DNA of 38,348 bases from Hyphomicrobium sp. (GTDB lineage Bacteria > Pseudomonadota > Alphaproteobacteria > Rhizobiales > Hyphomicrobiaceae): positions 1 through 38,348 of the forward strand of contig JASBSU010000016.1 in the NCBI GenBank assembly GCA_030148725.1, given 5' to 3'. The position numbers and the translations under genes are program-made. This document shows, piece by piece, positions 25,131 to 35,033 of this stretch. The stretch's first letter is position 1. Each line of letters opens with the position of its first letter. The notes beneath the pieces were generated by a model that worked only from the letters and a program-made list of their open reading frames with translations, made no database searches and had not been told where the DNA came from.

Positions 25131-25592
25131 GTGCCCACCTTCGAGACGACCCGCCGCGTTCCATTCACGGCCGATGAGATGTTCGCGGTGGTTGCGGACG
25201 TCGAGAGCTATCCAGAATTTCTGCCGCTGTGCGAGGAACTGGTAGTGACGGCGCGTGAGGCCGGCAGCACGCACACAACGCTGACGGCCATCATGAGCGT
25301 CGGCTATCACGCGATCCGCGAGCGGTTCACCAGCCGGGTGACGCTGCGACCGGATCGGCATGAAATCGACGTGCAGAAGATCGACGGTCCCTTCGCGCGC
25401 CTTTCGAACCGCTGGCGCTTCCGCGATGTCGCGGGTGGATGCGAAATCCATTTCCACATCGACTACGCGTTTTCGTCGCGGATGCTGGCGATGCTGATGG
25501 GCGCGCTATTCGACAAGGCGGTGCGAAAGTATACGGACGCATTCGAAGCGCGCGCACGCTCGATCTATGGTGCGGCCCGTCCGACCAGCTAG
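25131..25592 (+). CDS. Coq10/RatA-like START-domain protein
   Basis: A 153-residue protein of the polyketide cyclase/START family to which the ubiquinone-binding chaperone Coq10 and the RatA-type proteins belong. The N-terminal RRVPFTADEMFAVVADVESYPEFLPLCE is the family signature. The final helix (LMGALFDKAVRKYTDAFEARA) closes the hydrophobic cavity. GTG 25131 is taken as the start, 19 bases after lipA. The adjacency lipA then this gene is conserved in alphaproteobacteria. It most likely binds ubiquinone or another lipid to support respiration; a toxin function as reported for E. coli RatA is not implied by sequence. Its stop overlaps the stop of the convergent pentapeptide-repeat gene in the palindrome CTAG. 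Confidence 0.9.
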   Translation: MPTFETTRRVPFTADEMFAVVADVESYPEFLPLCEELVVTAREAGSTHTTLTAIMSVGYHAIRERFTSRVTLRPDRHEIDVQKIDGPFARLSNRWRFRDVAGGCEIHFHIDYAFSSRMLAMLMGALFDKAVRKYTDAFEARARSIYGAARPTS

Positions 25593-26380
25593 CGGATCGA
25601 TTTCTCGACATTGCGGGCGGTATCGAGGCCCAGCGCCGTGTCGAGACCGCGCGCGTCGGTGAGGATCGCGCCATCAAGATCGGCCTCTGAAAGATCCGCG
25701 CCGGTGAGATCGGCGCCCGTCAGGTCGGCGCGGGAAAGGTCGGCCTTGCGCAGAACCGCTTGCGAGAGGTTCGTGCCGCGCAGGTTTGCGAAGGTGAACA
25801 TCACGTAGGTGAGGTTGGCGCCGGAAAGGTCGGCGCTCGAGAGATCGGCGCCGGACATCTCGGTGCGCCAGATGTGCTCGATGAATCCCGTCTTGTTGAA
25901 CGGGGCGAGTGTTGCGCCCGGCAGCTTGGCGCCGCGGAAGTTCGCGCGGTTGAAGCGGCCGAAGAGGCGCGCGCGCGAAAGGTCCGCGCCGGCAAAACTC
26001 GCGGCCTCGCTGGCGGGCGCTGCGAGCGTCGAGAAGGTCGAAGGGCGCAGGAAGCTGGCATCGGAAAGATCGGCGCCATCGAAGCGCGTCCCAATGATCG
26101 TGACGCGGTCCAGGCGCGAGCCCTTGAGGCTGGCGTTCGACAAGTTGGCGTGGCTCAGGTCGGCGCCGAAGAGGTTGCTTTGGGAGACCGTCGCGCCTTT
26201 GAAGTCGAGGCCGCTGAGGTCGAGCTCTCGGAGATCGAGACCGCTGAAGCTCAGCGGTGCGCTGCGGTCCGCCTTGTAGAGCTGGGTCGTCAGGTCGCGG
26301 ACGGAGATGTCGGCAGCGCGCGTCGGCTGCGCAAGGAGAACGCTCGCCCCCAGGATGGCGAACAAAAGCGGCTTACGCAT
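25589..26380 (-). CDS. Exported pentapeptide-repeat protein
   Basis: A 263-residue protein with a signal peptide (about 1-22, ending TRAA) followed by many A(D/N)Lxx pentapeptide repeats, which fold into a right-handed square helix. Two blocks of repeats are visible: about 45-105 (LDLRELDLSGLDFKGA...) and 175-245 (GADLSSADLSGANL...). A less regular middle has phenylalanine-rich turns (SFLRPSTFSTL). ATG 26380 lies inside the end of the CinA-type gene (8-base overlap), so the two are translationally coupled. The open frame upstream to 26515 is an overlap with that gene and not coding here. The molecular job is unknown; an extracytoplasmic scaffold is plausible. The cytoplasmic gyrase-protecting type is unlikely because of the signal peptide. 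Confidence 0.9.
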   Translation of the reverse strand: MRKPLLFAILGASVLLAQPTRAADISVRDLTTQLYKADRSAPLSFSGLDLRELDLSGLDFKGATVSQSNLFGADLSHANLSNASLKGSRLDRVTIIGTRFDGADLSDASFLRPSTFSTLAAPASEAASFAGADLSRARLFGRFNRANFRGAKLPGATLAPFNKTGFIEHIWRTEMSGADLSSADLSGANLTYVMFTFANLRGTNLSQAVLRKADLSRADLTGADLTGADLSEADLDGAILTDARGLDTALGLDTARNVEKSIR

Positions 26381-26894
26381 GCGGTATTCCCGGCATGATC
26401 GCGCTATCCATGAGTTCGATGGCGGTGCGGATACTTGCCAAGCGTACCTCGCGGCGGCCGATGTTGCCGAAGCGGCATTCGCGGACGCGCGTCGGCACGC
26501 CGCGTGCGGCAACACCGAGGTAGACGAGGCCGACCGGCTTGTCCGCGGAGCCGCCGTCTGGTCCTGCGATGCCGGTGACCGACAGGCCGATGTGAGCTGG
26601 CGTGCGCTCCATCACGCCATCGGCCATGGCGCGGGCGACCTCCTCGCTGACGGCGCCGTGGCGCGCGATGAGATCCTCCGGCACACCGAGCAAGTCGGTC
26701 TTGGCAGCGTTGGAGTAGGTGACGAAGCCGCGCTCGACCATGCCGGATGAGCCTGGCACTTCGGTCAGAAGTCCGCACACGAGGCCGCCGGTGCAGCTTT
26801 CGGCCGTCGCGACAAGCAAGGCATGGCGCTGCAACTTGGCGAGCAGCGCCTCTGTGGCTTGATAGAGTTCATCGGGAAACAGCGTGGTCATCAT
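26373..26894 (-). CDS. pncC: CinA-family nicotinamide-nucleotide amidohydrolase
   Basis: Single-domain relative of the C-terminal half of CinA. It removes the amide from nicotinamide mononucleotide, recycling NAD breakdown products. The 173-residue length is right for the stand-alone form. The family motifs VATAESCTGGLVCGLLTEVPGSS (active-site serine and threonine), VTYSNAAK, and VTGIAGPDGGSADKPVG are all present. The frame begins at 26927, but that part overlaps the terminator of the preceding gene; ATG 26894 (or ATG 26891) is the better start. It overlaps the pentapeptide-repeat gene by 8 bases. The DNA-uptake role suggested by the CinA name is not implied. The call is firm for family, fair for activity. 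Confidence 0.93.
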   Translation of the reverse strand: MMTTLFPDELYQATEALLAKLQRHALLVATAESCTGGLVCGLLTEVPGSSGMVERGFVTYSNAAKTDLLGVPEDLIARHGAVSEEVARAMADGVMERTPAHIGLSVTGIAGPDGGSADKPVGLVYLGVAARGVPTRVRECRFGNIGRREVRLASIRTAIELMDSAIMPGIPHA

Positions 26895-26905
26895 CTCGCG
26901 CCACG

Positions 26906-26930
26906 AAAAAGGGGTGCCCGTCGGCACCCC
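26906..26930 (-). terminator. Intrinsic terminator after marR-type gene
   Basis: On the minus strand an 8-bp stem (26930-26923 with 26918-26911) around a 4-base loop is followed by TTTTT. It sits 48 bases after the stop of the MarR-family gene and just before the CinA-type start, so it separates two transcription units and argues against the longer CinA start. Confidence 0.88.
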
Positions 26931-26978
26931 TCGATATTGCGCGGATCACGACCGCAAGGTCAAACCTCGCCGCTGCCG

Positions 26979-27467
26979 TCAGGCCGGGGCAAGCTTCTCG
27001 GCCTGATGCAGGAGATGGTCGAGCGTATTGCGGCTCTCGGCGCCCATGACGGTGAATGCGCGCTTCTGCGCATCCTGCCAGATCGGGAAGGCGTCCTTGA
27101 GGATAGCCTGCCCCTTGGGCGTCAGGTGAAGCCCACGGCCGCGACGACCTGCGGGCGGATCCATGTTGATGTGGCCCAGCGCCAGAAGGCGCTTCAAGTT
27201 GCGCGAGAGCGTCGACTTCTCGATGTCGAGCTCGTGGCCGATCTCGACAGCGGTAATGGCGTCGCGCTGTGCAAGCTGGGCGAGCAGCGTGTACTGGCTG
27301 GCGGTGATTCCGAGCGGACGCATTGCGTCGTCGTAGACGCGCGTAATGATGCGCGACAGCTGACGCACGCGGGTCGCCAGACAGGCGCTCGCGGTCGTCT
27401 CGGCAATGTCTGCGATGCTAGCGGTCTCGACCGGTTTGCGCTCGAGTGTATTGGTCATCAGGTTCAT
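26979..27467 (-). CDS. MarR-family transcriptional regulator
   Basis: A dimeric winged-helix DNA-binding protein. The protein of about 162 residues shows the MarR fold order: an N-terminal dimerisation helix (CLATRVRQLSRIITRVYDDAM), then GITASQYTLLAQLAQRDAIT, the recognition helix region VEIGHELDIEKSTLSRNLKRLLALGHI, and the wing with DPPAGRRGRGLHLTPKG. The frame opens at 27623. ATG 27467 has GGGGGGCC close upstream and is chosen; ATG 27494 is an alternative. It ends in an intrinsic terminator. Ligand and targets are unknown; the cysteine in ASACLATRV could make it redox-sensitive, but that is speculation. IspDF lies upstream on the same strand with a 106-base gap. Confidence 0.93.
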   Translation of the reverse strand: MNLMTNTLERKPVETASIADIAETTASACLATRVRQLSRIITRVYDDAMRPLGITASQYTLLAQLAQRDAITAVEIGHELDIEKSTLSRNLKRLLALGHINMDPPAGRRGRGLHLTPKGQAILKDAFPIWQDAQKRAFTVMGAESRNTLDHLLHQAEKLAPA

Positions 27468-27573
27468 GCTGGCCCCCCGAAGGCTCGTGGTCATACAACC
27501 ACCTTTGGGTCTTGATGCCGCGATTCTGTCGCAGGGGTCAAATGTGTGCGCAACCTGTGTGCGCGCAGGGCGT

Positions 27574-28758
27574 CTAAGCGGGAAGTAGGACGGTGGCGCT
27601 GGCCATTGCGGCGATGCCTTCACCGCGCCCGATGAAGCCCAGTTTTTCCATCGTCGTCGCCTTGATCCCGACGCGTGTGGCCTCGATGCCGAGGATGTCG
27701 GCGACGGTGGCGCGCATCGAGTCGCGATGGGGACCGATCTTGGGCGCTTCGCACAGGAACGTCACATCGACGTTGCTGATGCGCCCGTTGAGCTTGCGTA
27801 CGCGTGCTGCGGCGTCGGCCAGAAAGAGCTTCGAGGCGGCGCCGCGCCACTTTTCGTCGCTCGGAGGGAAATGTTGTCCGATGTCGCCGTCGCCGATGGC
27901 GCCGAGCAACGCGTCGGTCAGCGCGTGCAGTCCGACGTCGGCATCGGAATGTCCTTCGAGGCGATGCGTGTGCGCGATCTTCACGCCGCAGAGCCACACG
28001 TGGTCGCCGTCGGTAAAACGATGCACATCGAAGCCCGTGCCGTTGCGTGGCTCGAGGTGCGTCGCTGCCGGGGCGAGCAACCGCTCGGCCAGCGCGATGT
28101 CGGCAGATGTCGTCAGCTTCATGTTCTGCGTTCCACTCGCGATCAGCTTCACCGTCAGGCCCGCCCATTCCGCGATCGCGGCATCGTCGGTGAAATCGCT
28201 GCGGCCGGCGGCGGCGGCACGGCGATGGGCATCGAGGATCGCCGCGTAATGGAACGCCTGAGGCGTCTGCGCACGCCATAGTCCGGCGCGGTCGACGGTG
28301 CGGGTGATGGCCTCTTCGGGCCCTGCCTGCTTCAGTGTGTCGCTGAGCGGCTCGGCGGCGATGGCGCCGGGATGTTCGGCAAGCGCCCCGATCAGCCGGT
28401 CGATCAGGGCAGCGGTCAGAAAGGGCCGGGCGGCGTCGTGGATCAGGACGTGTTCGGGTGGATCGGCAGACAGGGCTTCGAGGCCGGCGAGGACCGAAGC
28501 CTGGCGGGTGGCGCCTCCGGGGACCGGGGCCTCCAGGCGGGCCGCGTAGGGGGCCGTAGCCTCGGCATAAAGCGCTGTGTCTTCCGGGTTGTAGACGACG
28601 ATCGTACGATGGACGTTCGGATGCGCCGAAAGCGTGCGAAGCGAATGGGCAAGGACCGGGTGGCCGGCGAGCGGCAGATATTGTTTGGGCACCGTGCCGG
28701 CGTCGCGGGATCGTGTGCCGCGCCCTGCCGCCACGATTACCGCTGCCGTCGTCGCCAT
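27574..28758 (-). CDS. ispDF: Bifunctional MEP cytidylyltransferase / MEcPP synthase
   Basis: Fusion of two enzymes of the methylerythritol phosphate route to isoprenoids. The N-terminal IspD part (about 1-230) joins CTP to MEP and has the glycine-rich VIVAAGRGTRSRD loop with its basic residues. The C-terminal IspF part (about 235-394) forms the cyclic diphosphate and has the metal-binding GFDVHRF and EGHSDADVGLHALTDALLGA motifs. ATG 28758 is the start directly before IspD; the frame upstream to 28872 is an overlap with the divergent promoter region. The fusion is typical of alphaproteobacteria. It is divergent from dusB. IspE between the two steps is encoded elsewhere, which suggests the fusion is not a simple channel. 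Confidence 0.96.
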   Translation of the reverse strand: MATTAAVIVAAGRGTRSRDAGTVPKQYLPLAGHPVLAHSLRTLSAHPNVHRTIVVYNPEDTALYAEATAPYAARLEAPVPGGATRQASVLAGLEALSADPPEHVLIHDAARPFLTAALIDRLIGALAEHPGAIAAEPLSDTLKQAGPEEAITRTVDRAGLWRAQTPQAFHYAAILDAHRRAAAAGRSDFTDDAAIAEWAGLTVKLIASGTQNMKLTTSADIALAERLLAPAATHLEPRNGTGFDVHRFTDGDHVWLCGVKIAHTHRLEGHSDADVGLHALTDALLGAIGDGDIGQHFPPSDEKWRGAASKLFLADAAARVRKLNGRISNVDVTFLCEAPKIGPHRDSMRATVADILGIEATRVGIKATTMEKLGFIGRGEGIAAMASATVLLPA

Positions 28759-28837
28759 TGTCGCACCCGCTTCAAAATCAGCGGTCTGCTTAGCCAGAAC
28801 GCGGCCCGAGGGCAATTGTGGATGGGGTTGTTCGCGC

Positions 28838-28866
28838 TTGCGAAATAGGGCGGCTCCCCCTATTCT
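28838..28866 (+). promoter_or_regulatory. Candidate sigma-70-type promoter for dusB-ntrBC
   Basis: TTGCGA at 28838-28843 and TATTCT at 28861-28866 are separated by exactly 17 bases. Transcription would begin near 28873, just at the first possible ATG of dusB, so it favours the later ATG at 28918 with an untranslated leader of about 45 bases. The match is fair on each box. It would drive dusB-ntrB-ntrC. Confidence 0.45.
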
Positions 28867-28917
28867 GCACAAATGAAGGGCACAGAACTCATCTGCCTAA
28901 ATACTGAGCAAGCAGAC

Positions 28918-29922
28918 ATGACGTCGATCAGCGGCGGGCTATCGGTTGGCGGTCACACCCTGGCGAACCCGGTGCTTCTTGCGCCGATGACCGGTGTGTC
29001 CGATCTGCCGTTTCGCCGCCTCGCGCACGCGCTGGGGGCTGGCCTCGTCGTCTCTGAGATGGTCGCCAGCGAGGAGCTGGTGCGCGGGCGAGCCGACGTG
29101 GTGCGCCGCGCTGAGGGCCGGGAATTGGCCCCGTTCGCCATCCAGCTCGTCGGGCGCGAAGCCCAATGGATGGCGGAGGGCGCGCGCATCGTCGAGGACA
29201 TGGGCGCGGATATCGTCGACATCAACATGGGCTGCCCGGCGCGAGAGGTGACTGGGAAGCTATCAGGCAGCGCGCTGATGCGCGATCTCGATCATGCGCT
29301 GTCGCTGATCGAGGCTGTGGTGCGCGCGGTGCGCGTGCCGGTGACATTGAAGATGCGCCTTGGCTGGGATGACAGATCCCGCAATGCCGCCGAGCTGGCG
29401 CGACGCGCCGAGAGCGCGGGCGTCAAGATGATCACGGTGCATGGCCGCACGCGCTGTCAGTTCTTCAAAGGGCAGGCGGATTGGCAGGCTGTGCGCGAGG
29501 TTGTCGATGCGGTGTCCATTCCGGTCATCGTGAACGGCGATATCGCCAGCGCAGAAGATGCCGACGGCGCGTTGAAATCGTCAGGCGCTGCCGGCGTCAT
29601 GATCGGACGCGGCGCGTATGGCGCGCCGTGGCTGCCGGGAAGGGTCGGCGCATACCTCAAGGGTGGAGCTTACGCCGCGCCATCGCTCCGCGAGCAGGCG
29701 CAGATCGCCCGCGGGCATGTAGAGGCCATGCTGGCCCACTACGGAGAACATCTCGGTCTGCGCAATGCGCGCAAGCATATCGGCTGGTACCTCGAAACGA
29801 GCGGTCGTGCGGCCGACGCCGTCAAAGGATGGCGCCGCCAGCTGTGCACCGAGGAAAGCCCGGTGCGCGTGCTCGCCGGGCTCGAGGCTTTCTACGATGA
29901 GACGCTGGAGGTCGCGGCCTGA
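28918..29922 (+). CDS. dusB: tRNA-dihydrouridine synthase (NifR3)
   Basis: FMN enzyme that reduces uridine to dihydrouridine in the tRNA D-loop. The 334-residue protein has [17 protein letters not shown] (FMN-binding start of the barrel), the catalytic cysteine in [11 protein letters not shown], the KMRLGWDD and [12 protein letters not shown] segments, and the GDIAS and [11 protein letters not shown] phosphate-binding loops. ATG 28918 is used; ATG 28873 would add 15 residues with weak support because the likely promoter's start site falls on it. The stop overlaps the ntrB start by one base (TGATG). The order nifR3-ntrB-ntrC is a hallmark of alphaproteobacteria, first seen in Rhodobacter and Azospirillum. 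Confidence 0.95.
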   Translation: MTSISGGLSVGGHTLANPVLLAPMTGVSDLPFRRLAHALGAGLVVSEMVASEELVRGRADVVRRAEGRELAPFAIQLVGREAQWMAEGARIVEDMGADIVDINMGCPAREVTGKLSGSALMRDLDHALSLIEAVVRAVRVPVTLKMRLGWDDRSRNAAELARRAESAGVKMITVHGRTRCQFFKGQADWQAVREVVDAVSIPVIVNGDIASAEDADGALKSSGAAGVMIGRGAYGAPWLPGRVGAYLKGGAYAAPSLREQAQIARGHVEAMLAHYGEHLGLRNARKHIGWYLETSGRAADAVKGWRRQLCTEESPVRVLAGLEAFYDETLEVAA

Positions 29923-31064
29923 TGAGAAGCGCCACCGCAACGCGCCCGCAGCCTCCGAGCCGACGCCCGGTCGAGCATGATCTGCTGCTCGCCGCGCTGC
30001 CGCATCCGATCGTCGTGCTGGGGGACGAGAACCGCATCGTCTACGCGAACGCGGCTGCAGAGGCATTTTTGTCGAGCGGCATTGCGCTTTTGAAACGCAT
30101 CAAGCTGGATGAGGTCGTGGCCTTCGGTTGTCCGCTGCTGGCCCTGGTCGACCAGGTGCGCACCTCCGGAGCAACCGTCAACGAGTATGGCGTCGAAGTT
30201 TCGGGGCCGAAGTTCCAGAGCCCGAAACTCGTCGACGTCTATGGCGGCCCGATGCCTGAGCATCCGGGCGATGTCGTGCTGATGCTGCAGCAGAGGAACA
30301 TGGCGCAGATGATCGAGCGCCAGCTTACGCATCGCGCCGCGGCCCGCTCGGTATCGGGGCTCGCCTCGGTGCTGGCGCACGAGATCAAGAACCCGCTTTC
30401 GGGCATCCGGGGTGCGGCGCAGCTCCTCGAGCAGAACCTTTCCGACGCCGATCGCTCTCTTTCGCAGCTCATCTGCTCGGAGACGGATCGCATCCGCAAC
30501 CTTGTCGACCGGATGGAAGTGTTCGGCGACGAGCGTCCGCTGGTGAAGGAGCCGGTCAACATCCACGACGTGCTCGATCACGTGCGGCGGCTTTGCGAAT
30601 CCGGTTTCGGACGCGGCATCCGCTTCATCGAGGATTACGATCCCTCGCTGCCGCCGGTCGCCGGCAACCGGGACAAGCTCGTGCAGGCGATCCTGAACCT
30701 CGTGAAGAACGCCGTCGAAGCGATCGGCGACAACAAGGCTCAAGGACGGATCATCATCCAGACGTCGTTCCGGCCGGGCGTGCGTTTGTCGGTGCAGGGC
30801 TCGGATTCGCGCATCAGCCTGCCGCTGCAAATTCAGATCGAAGACAACGGCTCGGGTGTGCCCGATCACCTGAAGGAGCACCTCTTCGATCCGTTCGTCA
30901 CGACCAAGCCGTACGGCACTGGCCTCGGGCTCGCACTCGTCGCCAAGATAATCAACGACCACGGCGGGATTATCGAACTCGACAGCGAGCCCAAGCGCAC
31001 GGTTTTCCGCGTCCTGCTTCCCATGCAGGACCGTCCATCCACCCCGCACTCCGCCAAGAGGTAG
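29922..31064 (+). CDS. ntrB: Nitrogen regulation histidine kinase NtrB
   Basis: Cytoplasmic sensor kinase/phosphatase that controls NtrC in response to GlnB-type PII proteins. A PAS domain fills about residues 18-125. The phosphoacceptor His153 is in [12 protein letters not shown], the N-box is [10 protein letters not shown], and the G1 and G2 boxes IEDNGSGVP and GTGLGLALV complete the ATPase domain. No membrane helix is present, as expected. The start overlaps the dusB stop by one base and ntrC begins 3 bases after its stop, so the three are coupled. Length is normal at 380 residues. Confidence 0.96.
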   Translation: MRSATATRPQPPSRRPVEHDLLLAALPHPIVVLGDENRIVYANAAAEAFLSSGIALLKRIKLDEVVAFGCPLLALVDQVRTSGATVNEYGVEVSGPKFQSPKLVDVYGGPMPEHPGDVVLMLQQRNMAQMIERQLTHRAAARSVSGLASVLAHEIKNPLSGIRGAAQLLEQNLSDADRSLSQLICSETDRIRNLVDRMEVFGDERPLVKEPVNIHDVLDHVRRLCESGFGRGIRFIEDYDPSLPPVAGNRDKLVQAILNLVKNAVEAIGDNKAQGRIIIQTSFRPGVRLSVQGSDSRISLPLQIQIEDNGSGVPDHLKEHLFDPFVTTKPYGTGLGLALVAKIINDHGGIIELDSEPKRTVFRVLLPMQDRPSTPHSAKR

Positions 31065-31067
31065 TCT

Positions 31068-32516
<1,449 letters not shown>

Positions 32517-32699
32517 CTGCGGCTGGTTGTCCCCTTGAAATTTCAGAGCCTTATTTGCGCGCACTTGCGCGCGATCGGGGGCGGCGTTACCAATTCGCCA
32601 CGTCGCGAAAATGTCACAGTCTGTTGCTGTGTTTGGGATGGCCGCTCGTAGCGGCACCCTGCAACCGGCCTCCCCCGGGCCGCCATCGAAAGCGTCTTG

Positions 32700-35000
32700 A
32701 TGCCAGCCGTGCTTGTCGCACCGCAGCGTGGCCATGACTTGGAGGAAGGGCACTCAGCCCTCAATCCGAGCGATCGCGCGTTCTGGATCGGGCTTTGCCT
32801 GGTTCTGCTGTCGCTCGTCTCGGCCTTCGCGACCTACGTCATCCTGACGGGGCTGACGCCCATCGCGCCGCGCAACGAGGTGGTGTTGGGCGTGCTCGCG
32901 CTCAACGTCGTGCTCATAATCGCGATGATTGCGCTCCTCACCTATCAGGTGATCGGGCTGGCGCGGGCGTGGCGGGCGCGAACGCCGGGCGCGCGCCTGC
33001 ACATCCGGATCGTCGGGTTGTTCTCGATCATCGCAGCGCTGCCAACGGTGCTGCTCGCGATCGGCGCCACGGTGACGTTCGCGCGCTCGCTCGATGGCTG
33101 GTTCGCCACCAGCACGCGGGCCATCGTTCTTTCGTCGCGCGATGTCGCCAACGCCTACCTCGACGAGCACGGCCAGGTCATCCGAACCGACATCGTCAAC
33201 ATGGCGCGCGATCTCGATATGGCGGCGGCTTCCATGGCGGGCGATCCGGCGCGGCTGCAGCGGCTGGTCATGGTGCAGGCGGGGCTGCGCGATCTGCCGG
33301 TAGCCTACATCGTCAATCGCTCGGGCCAGCCTGTTATCGAGACCAGTGCGGACAGCCGACTGCCGTTCGTCAGCCCGTCGCGTAGCGTGATCGCTGAAGC
33401 GGATTCGGGCCAAGTCGCGCTGATCATGCCGAACTCGCACAACTATCGCGTCGGCGCAGTGACGAAGCTCGAGCGGTACCCGGGCATGTATCTCTACGTG
33501 GCGCGCGGCGTCAGCCCGCAAGTCACCGAGCACCTGCGGCTCACGGCGCAGAACGTCGATGAATTCAATCGGCTGAGGAAAGCGCGCGGCGGGCTCAAGG
33601 TCGCGCACGGCCTCATGTACCTGATGATCTCGATGACGGCGGTGCTGGCGGCCATCTGGATCGGTCTTTGGTTTGCCGGGCGCTTCGTGGCGCCTATCCG
33701 CCGCCTCATCGGTGCGGCTCAGGAAGTGTCGACCGGCAACCTCGACATCGAGTTGCCGGAGAAACGAGGCGAGGGCGATCTGAGGCGCCTGTCGCAGACC
33801 TTCAACACGATGACCCGCGAACTCAAGAACCAGCACGATGCCCTGGTGACGGCCAACGAGCAGCTGATGGAGCGCCGCCACTTCATGGAGGCGGTGCTGT
33901 CGGGTGTGTCCGCCGGTGTCATCGGTCTCGACAGCCAGGATCGCATCACGCTCGTCAGCCGATCGGCCAGCAAGCTGCTCGGCATCGTCGAGACGGATCT
34001 GGTCGGCAAGAAGCTGCGCGATGCCATTCCCGGCTTCAGCGAAGTGCTGGACGGTCAGGACGAGCACTCGCTGAAACAGCGCTCGCAGATCGAGGTGACG
34101 CTGGACGTCGGCGGCGAGGAGCGCACCTTCGCTGCGATGGTGACGCGCGAGCGTTCCAGCGGTGGCGACGTCGGATCGGTCGTCACGTTCGACGACGTCA
34201 CCGATCTCGTCTCGGCGCAACGCACGGCAGCCTGGGCCGACGTTGCGCGGCGCATCGCGCACGAGATCAAGAACCCCCTGACGCCGATACAACTTGCAGC
34301 CGAGCGCCTGCGGCGCAAATACGCCAAGAGCATCACCACCGACCGCGAGACGTTCGACCGTCTGACGATGACCATCGAACGGCAGGTGACCGACCTCAAG
34401 ACGATGGTCGATGAGTTCGCCGAGTTCGCGCGGATGCCGAAGCCGGAGATGGCGCCGCATGACCTGCGCCATGCGGTGCAGGAGCCGGTGGTGCTGTTCC
34501 GCGAGGGGCACCCGGAGATCGGCTACGAACTCGTCATCCCCGACAAGCCGCTGATGATGTCGCTCGACCGGCGTCTCATCACGCGGGCGCTCACCAATCT
34601 CGTCAAGAACGCCAGTGAGGCCGTCGAGGCCGCGCGCGAGACCGCAATCAAGGAAGACCCCGACTGGAAAGGGCGCGTCGAAACCATCGTCACGCCGCAG
34701 GCTGACCGTGTGACCATCGAGGTCATCGACAACGGCATCGGCCTGCCGAAGCAGAACCGTGCGCGCCTTCTGGAGCCCTACGTCACCACGAAGGGCCACA
34801 AGGGCACCGGCCTCGGCCTTGCAATGGTCCAGAAGATCACCGAGCAGCACGGCGGCACGCTCGCGCTGGAGGATGCTCCTCCGGCACCTGGGCGTGCCCA
34901 CGGCGCTCTCGTTCGCATCACTTTGCCGCTCGTCCACGGACATGGACCGGCGCGCCCCGTCACGCCCCACTCGCCAACCGAACAAGCGGCGGCCCACTAG
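32700..35000 (+). CDS. ntrY: Membrane histidine kinase NtrY
   Basis: Sensor of the NtrYX pair, linked in other alphaproteobacteria to nitrogen metabolism, redox state and envelope control. The 766-residue protein has three or four hydrophobic helices near the N-terminus (about 24-45, 55-78, 98-120) and another at about 300-325, bounding a periplasmic domain of some 180 residues. A HAMP domain (about 325-380), a PAS domain (about 390-500), the phosphoacceptor His521 in [15 protein letters not shown], and the ATPase boxes NLVKNASEAV, DNGIGLP and GTGLGLAMV follow. ATG 32700 is used; the preceding TTG codon would add one residue. The 183-base upstream gap holds a short GCGCGC hairpin and may hold a promoter. 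Confidence 0.95.
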   Translation: MPAVLVAPQRGHDLEEGHSALNPSDRAFWIGLCLVLLSLVSAFATYVILTGLTPIAPRNEVVLGVLALNVVLIIAMIALLTYQVIGLARAWRARTPGARLHIRIVGLFSIIAALPTVLLAIGATVTFARSLDGWFATSTRAIVLSSRDVANAYLDEHGQVIRTDIVNMARDLDMAAASMAGDPARLQRLVMVQAGLRDLPVAYIVNRSGQPVIETSADSRLPFVSPSRSVIAEADSGQVALIMPNSHNYRVGAVTKLERYPGMYLYVARGVSPQVTEHLRLTAQNVDEFNRLRKARGGLKVAHGLMYLMISMTAVLAAIWIGLWFAGRFVAPIRRLIGAAQEVSTGNLDIELPEKRGEGDLRRLSQTFNTMTRELKNQHDALVTANEQLMERRHFMEAVLSGVSAGVIGLDSQDRITLVSRSASKLLGIVETDLVGKKLRDAIPGFSEVLDGQDEHSLKQRSQIEVTLDVGGEERTFAAMVTRERSSGGDVGSVVTFDDVTDLVSAQRTAAWADVARRIAHEIKNPLTPIQLAAERLRRKYAKSITTDRETFDRLTMTIERQVTDLKTMVDEFAEFARMPKPEMAPHDLRHAVQEPVVLFREGHPEIGYELVIPDKPLMMSLDRRLITRALTNLVKNASEAVEAARETAIKEDPDWKGRVETIVTPQADRVTIEVIDNGIGLPKQNRARLLEPYVTTKGHKGTGLGLAMVQKITEQHGGTLALEDAPPAPGRAHGALVRITLPLVHGHGPARPVTPHSPTEQAAAH

Positions 35001-35033
35001 GCCCAAAGAATTCGACCGAAGGAGTTTTGAAAG

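Noticed and set aside
26895-26927. Longer N-terminus for the CinA-type protein
   Set aside because: The extra codons lie in the stem and T-run of the terminator of the preceding gene.
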